Shown here: positions 27,480 to 34,573 of the stretch, in pieces
Numbering within the stretch: position 1 is the first letter of the stretch
Layout: each line of letters opens with the position of its first letter
Program-made: the position numbers and the translations under genes
Notes under the pieces: model-generated
What the model was told of the DNA's origin: nothing
Database searches by the model: none
Seen by the model: only the letters and a program-made list of their open reading frames with translations
Assembly (NCBI GenBank): GCA_964655775.1
Contig: CAZZNQ010000035.1
Location: 1-37,698, forward strand
Source of the DNA: CAZZNQ01 sp964655775
Lineage (GTDB): Bacteria; Planctomycetota; Brocadiia; SM23-32
Length of the DNA: 37,698 nt
Reading direction: 5' to 3'

Positions 27480-30311
27480 TCACTCGAAGAGCAGTCGTAC
27501 GGTGGCGAGGCCGCTCGCCTTCAGGGGGACCCGGACCGTCCCGTCTTCGACGGGCAGCGGCCCGCGATCCCGCTCCAGCAGATCGGTCTGCGCGGCGCCG
27601 GCCAACCGGCCCAATCCCTGTGTTCCGATCTGCGCCTCACAATCCTCGCCAGCGCACTCCCACAGGCGCACGATCAGGCCCTCATCTTCGGCGACCTTGA
27701 GCGACTCCAACACCGCGTGCCCGGGCGATACGTCCAGGAAAGAATGCAGGTCTCCAGGAAGATTCCCCGAAAGGCCCGCGCCCAGAGAGACCACCGAGAG
27801 ATCGCAGGCGTCGTCCCGCCCGAAGCACACGGCCTCAACCGGATCAAACCCCGGTCCGTGGCCGCGAAGGCTGTAGCGGAACACGAACTCGGTTACGCCG
27901 TCCTGGTCCAGCGCCGCCTCCGTCTTGTCGAAGCAGTTCTGCATCGCCAATACGAGCACCGCCGCACGGTCCATGTCGGGTGACTGCGGGTCCTCGCGCG
28001 AGGTCCTGTGCCCGAACTGCACCAGGCCGGAATCCACCTGCCGTAACGTGACGCCGTACTCGTCGTTGAAGACGTCCACGAAGTGCCGCACGGCGTTGAC
28101 CGCCAGACCCGCCCCCGGCAACGGGTCGCGTTCCGGATCCAGCACTACACCGGGGGCATCGTAGCGGTACGAATGCCCTGGAACGTTGAAGGGGAATGTA
28201 AAATCGAGTTCCTGCGGCTCGGTTGTCACGCGCTTGGCGACCTCGTTGCGAATGTCGATCCGGTCGATACCGGAGTAGACGGTGACGATAGAGCGCACAG
28301 TCATGTCCTTCAGTTGGGAGACCGTAACGATCCGCCCGAAGACCGGCCCAACGGAACCGCGTCTGACCTCACTCTCACGCGGAGTATGCTCGACGTCGTT
28401 CGAGTAGAAAAGACACTGGTTGAAATGGTAGGGGCTATCGGCATCCACCAGTTCGCGCCCGTGGGCTTTATCGTAGATGCGGACGATGCCGCCGGTCTGC
28501 GGGCTGACTTCCACGAGATAGAAAGGGCCTTCCAGGCGGTTGCCTTCCAGCCGGACCTCCTCGCCCTCGGCCAGTTGGCGATCGGACGGCGCATAGACGC
28601 GATAGCCGACGGGCGGCAGGTCGCGGGCCACGAAGTGAAGCATCCGCCCCTCCCCGTCGTCGCTGACCTGCACCGGCAGAGACTCACCATCCCCGATGCC
28701 TTCAATGGAAACGGGCGCCTCCTCAGGACACGCGACGCTGACCACGTCGGTTCGCGTCCGACCGGCGGCGTTGAATACAGCGATTGAGCCGTCCCGGACC
28801 TCGCCTATCTTGTGAGCCAGGCCGTGCGCCGCCGCCTCCGTGAAGTCGTCGAAGGCACGGTTGGCCATCGCCTGCCATCGCCTGCGGAGGGACTTGTTGA
28901 GTTCCAGGTTGCCGTCGCCGCTGCCGTTCCAGGCATGGTCCGCCAGGTATGTGAGATTGCGCCAGCCCTGCCTGAGCATGGCGCGGGTGCCGCGGAAGTA
29001 GTCTGGGTCCACACGGGAGAGCACGCTGCCGAGGGCGTCGGCCGTCCCCGACACGCGCTGGGCCCGGCGCCAGCCGGCGAAGTGGGCCGCGAGGCAGGCA
29101 GGCCAGACCTCCCAGGACGTGCCGTAATCGCCGCGCGACACCGGCAAACTCAGGTCCCGTTCCTCCGTCTCGCGTTCCACGTGGTCCCAGAACTGCCGAT
29201 GGGACGCGTTGACCAGGCGCGGGAACTCCCACGGCTGCGCATTGTAGGCGATGGTGCCCTGGGCCTTGTCGGCGGCAAGGGACTTCGTGCGCGGGCTGAG
29301 GTCGCTGTAGCAGCCGACAAGGCCGATGGCCGAGAACGGGTAATCGGCTCCGAGGGCCTCGTACTCGGGTATGATCCGTTCATGCAGGTTGGGATTGATG
29401 CGGTGCGCCCCGCGCGGGACGAAGTAGCCCTCCGCATAGCTGCGGTTGTTCCGCCGTACCTTGATGCGCGAGCCATCGGGTCCCTCCCAGACGAAGATCG
29501 GCGGCTCCTCCAGCCGCGACGCCCACGGGCACTCGACCTGCAGGATGGATTTCACAAGGTGCCTCACCTCGCAATCGGCCAGTATCGTCGCCAGCACCCA
29601 GGCGATGGTCGGTGTCTCCTGGTGATTGGCATATGCGAGCGGCACACCGTGCTCGACGGCAGCGTTCCGTGCCGGGTAGAAGTGCCGGATCAGTTCCTCC
29701 AGGCTCATGTTGCCGGTCAGGCACATGTTGAAGAACGGATTCAGCGTGATTGTCTCGCGGCGCAGGTGTTCCCACAGCCGCTCCGCCCGATCGGGGTAGC
29801 GTTCGAGGTAGAACTCGATCTCGCGCGAGTGAACCAGGTTGTAATGGTTGCGGTTCGGCTCCGGCAGCCCCTCGGTGGCCTCCGCCTGCACGAGCTCCGC
29901 CTCGGTCAGCTCGGCATCGTCGGCACGCAGCGCCTCCTCCGAATCGTAGACCCACGCGTAGTCCGTGCAGGTATCGCTCAGGAGGTAAACGGTCCAGGGG
30001 CGGTGGTTGCCCACACTGACGACGTCGCCAACATGCCGATCGCCGACACGCAGGCAGATCGGCGCCTCGCTTTCGGGCGCACGATCCGGCCAGAGCACTG
30101 GGGCGTGGGCGCGGTACGTGCGCACCCCCGGTTCAAGCCGGAGGGTGGTCGCCACGTCCTCCCCGCCGGAGGAGATCGTCACCGTCGCCCCCGTCGCCTC
30201 GCCGGAAGCATTCCGTATCGTCAGTTCTATCCATTGCCGCAAGACGCCCTGGTGACGCCCAAAGAACAGCGTCTCGCGGCATTCCTCAATCGTGAAGGCC
30301 CGTTCGGTCAC
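27480..30311 (-). CDS. GH38-like alpha-mannosidase homologue with altered active site
   Basis: The start is GTG 30311, supported by GGAGGGA 5 bases before. The 943-residue cytosolic protein (no signal peptide) has the GH38 layout: an N-terminal beta region, an alpha/beta catalytic domain (about 105-390), a helical bundle (to about 480) and a long beta-sandwich C-terminus. In typical GH38 the first catalytic block reads like HSHxDxxW; here it is DTCTDYAW (113-120), with Cys at the zinc-ligand His position and the following Asp and Trp kept. The block that normally carries the nucleophile Asp reads NHQETPTIAW (229-238), with Glu at the apparent position. It may use a changed metal site or a different glycoside. 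It is the last gene of the propeller/SDR/SDR operon. Confidence 0.75.
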   Translation of the reverse strand: MTERAFTIEECRETLFFGRHQGVLRQWIELTIRNASGEATGATVTISSGGEDVATTLRLEPGVRTYRAHAPVLWPDRAPESEAPICLRVGDRHVGDVVSVGNHRPWTVYLLSDTCTDYAWVYDSEEALRADDAELTEAELVQAEATEGLPEPNRNHYNLVHSREIEFYLERYPDRAERLWEHLRRETITLNPFFNMCLTGNMSLEELIRHFYPARNAAVEHGVPLAYANHQETPTIAWVLATILADCEVRHLVKSILQVECPWASRLEEPPIFVWEGPDGSRIKVRRNNRSYAEGYFVPRGAHRINPNLHERIIPEYEALGADYPFSAIGLVGCYSDLSPRTKSLAADKAQGTIAYNAQPWEFPRLVNASHRQFWDHVERETEERDLSLPVSRGDYGTSWEVWPACLAAHFAGWRRAQRVSGTADALGSVLSRVDPDYFRGTRAMLRQGWRNLTYLADHAWNGSGDGNLELNKSLRRRWQAMANRAFDDFTEAAAHGLAHKIGEVRDGSIAVFNAAGRTRTDVVSVACPEEAPVSIEGIGDGESLPVQVSDDGEGRMLHFVARDLPPVGYRVYAPSDRQLAEGEEVRLEGNRLEGPFYLVEVSPQTGGIVRIYDKAHGRELVDADSPYHFNQCLFYSNDVEHTPRESEVRRGSVGPVFGRIVTVSQLKDMTVRSIVTVYSGIDRIDIRNEVAKRVTTEPQELDFTFPFNVPGHSYRYDAPGVVLDPERDPLPGAGLAVNAVRHFVDVFNDEYGVTLRQVDSGLVQFGHRTSREDPQSPDMDRAAVLVLAMQNCFDKTEAALDQDGVTEFVFRYSLRGHGPGFDPVEAVCFGRDDACDLSVVSLGAGLSGNLPGDLHSFLDVSPGHAVLESLKVAEDEGLIVRLWECAGEDCEAQIGTQGLGRLAGAAQTDLLERDRGPLPVEDGTVRVPLKASGLATVRLLFE

Positions 30312-30366
30312 TCGATTCCCTCCGCTCTGGTTCGCCGCCAGGGTCGCGACACGCCGGAATGGTGCC

Positions 30367-31092
30367 TCAGATGGGCTCGCGGCGCACGTCGATGCCCGGC
30401 CCGCTGACCCATCGTGACTCGTCCGAGGCGAAGAACAACGATGTCTCGGCGATCTGCTCGGGGGTGAGAAGACGCGAGCGATCTTCGTCCGGGAAGTTCG
30501 ATCTTCTCTGGTCCGTGTCGGTCGGTCCGGGGCAGATCACGTTGCAGCGGATCCCCAGCGGCATGCCCTCCTTGGCCAGCGCCTGGGCGAGACCCATCAC
30601 GCCGAATTTGCTCGCGCAGTAGGCGCTCCAGCCGGCGTGGGCGCGACGCCCGGAGCCACTGACGATCATGATGATGCTGCCGCCCCCCTGGCCTCGCAGG
30701 TGCGGCCACACGGCCCGGGCGGCATGATAGCAGCCCATCAGGTTCACCTCAATCATGCCGCGCCACTCGTCCGGGGGCATCTCGTCGATGTCGCCCAACG
30801 AGGCGACGCCGGCCGAGTTGACCAGGATGTCCAGCCCGCCGAGCGCGGCGGCGGCTTCGTTCACGGCACTCTCCACCTCGCCCAGGTCAGTGACGTCCGC
30901 GCAATGGATGGACACACGGGCGCCGGGGACGGCCTGCCGCACCTGCTCCGCGCCCCGCTCCAGGTGTTCGTGCGTCTTGCTCAGCAGTGCCACGGCCGCC
31001 CCCTCGCCGGCGTAGCGTTTGGCGATCGCGAGCCCTATCCCCCGGCTGCCGCCGGTCACCAGCGCGCCCTTCCCTTCCAGTCTGCGACACAT
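30367..31092 (-). CDS. Short-chain dehydrogenase/reductase (SDR family)
   Basis: ATG 31092 follows GGAG. The 241-residue protein has the classical SDR motifs: TGGSRGIG (13-20, cofactor glycine loop), LVNSAG mid-chain, a Ser in IVSGSG, and YCASKFG with the catalytic Tyr and Lys. The residue after the second beta strand (SKTHEHLERG) does not clearly settle NAD versus NADP. The substrate is not readable from sequence; sugars, polyols and acyl-carrier substrates are all used by close relatives. It sits 22 bases after the second SDR gene and 55 bases before the GH38-like gene, all minus strand, so a carbohydrate-related oxidation is the simplest reading. Confidence 0.88.
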   Translation of the reverse strand: MCRRLEGKGALVTGGSRGIGLAIAKRYAGEGAAVALLSKTHEHLERGAEQVRQAVPGARVSIHCADVTDLGEVESAVNEAAAALGGLDILVNSAGVASLGDIDEMPPDEWRGMIEVNLMGCYHAARAVWPHLRGQGGGSIIMIVSGSGRRAHAGWSAYCASKFGVMGLAQALAKEGMPLGIRCNVICPGPTDTDQRRSNFPDEDRSRLLTPEQIAETSLFFASDESRWVSGPGIDVRREPI

Positions 31093-31114
31093 CCGGAACT
31101 CCTCTCCTTTCCTT

Positions 31115-31885
31115 TCAGCCGCGCGGCCCCGTGGCAAGGTACCCGCCGTCCACGGGGAGGACGGCACCGGTGATGAACGACGCCTCGTCCGAAGCCAGAA
31201 ACGCGACCGCCGCCGCCACCTCCTCGGCCCTGCCGATCCTGCCCATCGGGTGGCGCGCGGCAACAGACGCCAGCTTCTCGGGATCGTCCAGTATCGTCCG
31301 GATGATCGGCGTCGCCACGTAGCCGGGCGCCACGCAGTTCACGCGGATACTCTCGTGCGCATGAGCGACCGCCATGCTGCGGGTCAGATTCTCGATCCCC
31401 GCCTTTGCAGCCGCAAAAGACGCCGCGAAGTTGCCGCGCTGTCCGCCGATCGAAGACACCGTGACTATAGCTCCTTTACCCAGTTCGCGCATGCGCGGGA
31501 CGGCGAACTTGCACGCCAGGAACACGGCCTTCAGGTCCAGGTCCACCACGCGGTCCCAGTATTCCTCGCTGGTCTTGACCACGTCCCCGCCCGCCCCGAC
31601 TCCGGCGGCGGGAAACAGCACGTCCAGGCGTCCGAGTTCACGAACCGTCTCGACGACCATGCGCTCCGCTTCGTTCGCCAGCGTCACGTCGGCTTCTATC
31701 AGCAGCGCCCGGCGTCCGTTTGCCTCCACGAACTCGCAGGTAGCTCGTCCGCCGTCGGGATCGATGTCGGCCACGGCGACGTCCGCCCCTTCCGAGGACA
31801 GGCGCTCCGCCACCGCGCGGCCGATGCCGGAACCGCCGCCGGTGATCAATGCGACCTTACCGTCAAACCTTTGAGCAGTGCGCAT
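31115..31885 (-). CDS. SDR-family protein with Tyr-to-Phe change in YxxxK
   Basis: ATG 31885 follows GGAGG by 8 bases. The 256-residue chain has TGGGSGIG (15-22), Asp40 after the second strand (VADIDPDGG, suggesting NAD), VTVSSIGG (141-148) with the catalytic Ser, and a normal C-terminal PVDGGYLATG. The catalytic YxxxK reads FAAAK (157-161; Phe codon ttt, Lys161 kept), and the usual NNAG reads PAAG (92-95). Two conserved catalytic positions are therefore altered while the fold is kept. It may be an inactive partner of the neighbouring SDR or a variant enzyme. A sequencing error could explain one change but not both. Confidence 0.85.
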   Translation of the reverse strand: MRTAQRFDGKVALITGGGSGIGRAVAERLSSEGADVAVADIDPDGGRATCEFVEANGRRALLIEADVTLANEAERMVVETVRELGRLDVLFPAAGVGAGGDVVKTSEEYWDRVVDLDLKAVFLACKFAVPRMRELGKGAIVTVSSIGGQRGNFAASFAAAKAGIENLTRSMAVAHAHESIRVNCVAPGYVATPIIRTILDDPEKLASVAARHPMGRIGRAEEVAAAVAFLASDEASFITGAVLPVDGGYLATGPRG

Positions 31886-31928
31886 TGCGGCCGCCTCCTG
31901 CAAAAGAGCGTTCGCGGCCGGCACCCGG

Positions 31929-32981
31929 TCACTCGCCGGCCTGCGTCCTGTTGAGCAGCAGTTCCACCCGGTTCTCGGGGTGATAGGGCTTGCTGACGAT
32001 GCTCGGAAGCGGGCCGCCGCCGATGATGCCCACCTTGGCGTGATGCGTCGGGTGCAGGTCGTCGATCACGCACTCCTCGAACTCGCCGTTGCCCTGGTTG
32101 GCGTAGATGATCATCTTGGGCGACGGATTCTTGCCCAGGCCCATCTCCGCGCAGAAGATGTCCAGCCGCCCGTTGCCCGTCATGTCGGCCAGGGCCAGGC
32201 TGTGCGGGTGGAACAGGTCGTCCGCGAGCACGTGCGCGCGCCAGTTGGGGAAACCGTCGAACCACGCCAGCCGCGCCGGGTCGCTCTCGCCCTCGCTCAG
32301 CACCACCTCCGGCCGGCCGTCGCCCGTCAGGTCGCCCACGGCCACGCACGTCAGCCGGTAGTCGGGCGAGATCGGACGCCGCACCCAGCGTCCGCCGTCC
32401 AGCTTGAACCAGTACGGTCCCGCCACGATCTCCAGCGCGCCGTCGCCGTCCAGGTCCGCCAGCGCCACGCCCTCCACCTCCAGCCCCTCGCTGATCACGT
32501 GCCGGTAGCGCTTCGGCCAGGGGCTGACGGTCGGATCCTCGGGGATGTCGTAGTAGGCGATGATCTTCGCCACCTGCGAGAGCACCACTATCTCGTCCTG
32601 CCCGTCGCCGTCCACGTCGCCGACGGCCTGGTCGTGATACTTGTTGAACTCGTTCTCAATCAGGCGCTTCGGCCAGTTCTCGAACGGCGGGCCGGGATTC
32701 TCGAACCAGTAAAGCTCCTTGCCGCCGTGGTCCATGCCGGCCACCACGTCCGGCCGGCCGTCGCCGGTCACGTCCAGCACCACCCCGCCCGCCTCCAGCC
32801 GCGCCGTGGCTATCGTGTGGCGGGTCCAGTCCGGATACTCGTACCAGACAACGTTGCCGTCGCCCTTCTTGCCGCCGATCACGATGTCGTTGTAGCCGTC
32901 GCCGTTCACGTCCACGATCAGGCAGACGTCGTTCTCGGTTCCGGGCGGGTTGTCGTCCACCACCACGTAGTCGAAGTCCAT
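31929..32981 (-). CDS. FG-GAP / VCBS-type beta-propeller protein without signal peptide
   Basis: The 350-residue protein consists almost entirely of FG-GAP-like repeats with at least six calcium-loop motifs: DVNGDGYND, DVTGDGRPD, DVDGDGQDE, DLDGDGALE, DLTGDGRPE and DMTGNGRLD, about 45-50 residues apart. That spacing predicts a six- or seven-bladed propeller. GGGAG-like site GGGAG lies 7 bases before ATG 32981 and an in-frame TGA sits 18 bases upstream, so no longer N-terminus is possible and no signal peptide is present. Most such proteins are exported, which makes this one odd. It heads the operon with two SDRs and the GH38-like protein. Function unknown; ligand binding or scaffolding is inference. 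Confidence 0.85.
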   Translation of the reverse strand: MDFDYVVVDDNPPGTENDVCLIVDVNGDGYNDIVIGGKKGDGNVVWYEYPDWTRHTIATARLEAGGVVLDVTGDGRPDVVAGMDHGGKELYWFENPGPPFENWPKRLIENEFNKYHDQAVGDVDGDGQDEIVVLSQVAKIIAYYDIPEDPTVSPWPKRYRHVISEGLEVEGVALADLDGDGALEIVAGPYWFKLDGGRWVRRPISPDYRLTCVAVGDLTGDGRPEVVLSEGESDPARLAWFDGFPNWRAHVLADDLFHPHSLALADMTGNGRLDIFCAEMGLGKNPSPKMIIYANQGNGEFEECVIDDLHPTHHAKVGIIGGGPLPSIVSKPYHPENRVELLLNRTQAGE

Positions 32982-33050
32982 CCCTCGGCTCCCATCTCAA
33001 GGATTCCGCACGATCGTTCAGTCGGCCGTCGCCTCCGAGCGGCACTCGCG

Positions 33051-33080
33051 TTGACCTGCGCCGCCGCCCGACACTACCAT
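33051..33080 (+). promoter_or_regulatory. Promoter candidate for the thioesterase gene
   Basis: TTGACC (33051-33056), an 18-base spacer and TACCAT (33075-33080) have the same layout as the hppA promoter candidate. The leader would be about 42 bases. Confidence 0.5.
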
Positions 33081-33128
33081 ATCGGGACACCCAACGTTGC
33101 CGCACGCACCCCCTCACCGGAGGCCGCC

Positions 33129-33497
33129 ATGAAGCAACGCTTTCAGCATAACATGATCGTCCGCCACGAACACCTCAACCATTACGGCAACCTCTACGGC
33201 GGCACCGTGCTGGCCGTCATCGACGAGCTGGCCTTCATCGTCTGCTCGCGCACCTACCCGGGCCGCAACTTCGTCACCCGCGCCATCCACAACGCCGAGT
33301 TCACCGCCCCCGCCCACCTGGGCGACGTCATCGAGTTCGACTTCGGCATCGAGCGCCTGGGCCGCACCTCCGTCCGCGTCCGCGTCACCATGTTCATCTA
33401 CGACAACGCCGGCAACGATCCCGTCCGCTCCTTCGACGGAACCGTCGTCATGGTCTGCGTGGACGCCGACGGCAATCCCACACCCGTCAAAAGCTGA
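33129..33497 (+). CDS. Acyl-CoA thioesterase, hotdog fold (YciA-like)
   Basis: ATG 33129 follows GGAGG; the open frame begins far upstream but only as an antisense shadow. The 122-residue protein is one hotdog domain. It has the YciA/BACH-type entry HLNHYGNLYGGTVLAVIDELAFI (16-38), with Asp33 as the likely catalytic acid, and the strand TRAIHNAEFTAPAHLGDVIEF (about 49-69). Such enzymes hydrolyse acyl-CoAs in the cytosol. No polyketide or fatty-acid genes are adjacent, so the substrate is unknown. It ends 27 bases from the convergent isomerase gene. Confidence 0.88.
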   Translation: MKQRFQHNMIVRHEHLNHYGNLYGGTVLAVIDELAFIVCSRTYPGRNFVTRAIHNAEFTAPAHLGDVIEFDFGIERLGRTSVRVRVTMFIYDNAGNDPVRSFDGTVVMVCVDADGNPTPVKS

Positions 33498-33524
33498 CGC
33501 AGAAGCCCTCGCCGCAGCCAGGGC

Positions 33525-34355
33525 CTACAGCAGCGAGCTCAGATAGTCGAAGTCCTCCTGAAGCTTGTCGCGCGTGGTGATGCCCACCGGCTTGCACGCG
33601 TAGCCGCCGCGGAAGTCCTCGATGTCGATGTAGCCGTCGTAATCCAGTTCCTTCAGCGCGTCGAACACCACCTTCCAGTCCACAAAGCCGTCCTGCAGCG
33701 ACATGTTCTCGCAGACCCACTTGCCGTCCTTGCGCAGCCAGCCGGCGTTCTTCGCGTGGACGTGATGCAGGTAGGGGCGCAGCATCTCCATGCCCATCTT
33801 GTAGTTCTCGAACCCCTCGTGCACCATGTTGCCCGGATCGTACAGCACGCCCACGCAGTCCGGGTCGCGGCCTTCCAGCACGCGCGCCGTCGCGGAAGCC
33901 GTCGCCGTTATCAGGCCGTGATGCGTCTCGATCAGCGCCTTCACGCCCGTCTCGCGCGCCAGCTTCTCCACCTCGGCGTAACCCCGGCGCGCCTGCTCGA
34001 ACAGCTCGTCGTGGTGCGTCGATCCGTCGTAGCGCGGCACGGCCACGCGGATGCCCGCCGCGCCCACGCGCTGCGCCACCTCCATGCACGTGCGCACGCC
34101 GTCCAGGTCCAGGCAGTTCGCGCGCGTGCCCAGGGACGGTATCGCCAGGCCGTTGCGCTCGGCGGCTTCGCGGGCGGCCTTCGTGCTGGCCTCCATCCGG
34201 TCGGTGTCGATGTGCCACTTGCTCTCGCCGTCCCAGACGGCGCGGGTGTAGTCGACGGTCCATTCGATGGCGTCGTAGCCGATCTCGGCGGTCAGGTCGA
34301 CCGCTTCGTCGATCTTGTAGTCGGGTGTAACCAGAGAGTAGACGCCCAGCTTCAT
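33525..34355 (-). CDS. Sugar phosphate isomerase/epimerase-like TIM barrel
   Basis: ATG 34355 follows AAGGAG. The 276-residue protein has the xylose-isomerase-like TIM-barrel (AP_endonuc_2) fold, with metal residues spread along the chain: Glu in ALIETHHG, Asp in VGVLYDPGNMVHEG, His in LHHVHAKNAG, and Glu in GYIDIEDFRGG near the end. These are the four usual ligands of the family, so it is probably active. Relatives include myo-inosose dehydratase, tagatose/psicose epimerases and the 3-keto-sugar epimerase YcjR; the sequence does not choose. It has its own excellent promoter. Confidence 0.88.
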   Translation of the reverse strand: MKLGVYSLVTPDYKIDEAVDLTAEIGYDAIEWTVDYTRAVWDGESKWHIDTDRMEASTKAAREAAERNGLAIPSLGTRANCLDLDGVRTCMEVAQRVGAAGIRVAVPRYDGSTHHDELFEQARRGYAEVEKLARETGVKALIETHHGLITATASATARVLEGRDPDCVGVLYDPGNMVHEGFENYKMGMEMLRPYLHHVHAKNAGWLRKDGKWVCENMSLQDGFVDWKVVFDALKELDYDGYIDIEDFRGGYACKPVGITTRDKLQEDFDYLSSLL

Positions 34356-34402
34356 GACGGGAACTCCTTCTGCCTCGGACGGCGCGGTGTGCGCCCTGCC
34401 CG

Positions 34403-34418
34403 GCCGGCGCGCGCCGGC
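34403..34418. repeat. 16-base perfect palindrome in the isomerase leader
   Basis: GCCGGCGC followed directly by GCGCCGGC forms a perfect inverted repeat in the roughly 79-base leader between the promoter (34441-34469) and the isomerase start. It could be an operator or an RNA hairpin. In sequence this GC-rich it may also be chance. Confidence 0.5.
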
Positions 34419-34440
34419 GCTCCGGTGCAGGACGGCGGCG

Positions 34441-34469
34441 ATTATACGCCCGCCCCGCCGGGCCGTCAA
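34441..34469 (-). promoter_or_regulatory. Strong promoter candidate for the isomerase gene
   Basis: On the minus strand TTGACG (34469-34464), a 17-base spacer and a perfect TATAAT (34446-34441) give the best consensus match in the window. The AT-rich -10 stands out in very GC-rich surroundings. Confidence 0.65.
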
Positions 34470-34573
34470 AACGCGCGCGGGATACCGCCCGCTCTGAACA
34501 CTTGCCGTGTCCGCCGCGTTCCGGTAAGCTGCACACCGCAGAATGGGAACGGTTGCGCAGACGCGGGGTCACC

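Noticed and set aside
28812..30407. Open plus-strand frame of 531 codons opposite the GH38-like gene
   Set aside because: Composition is shadow-like and no motif is present; the minus-strand gene has motifs and a strong ribosome site.
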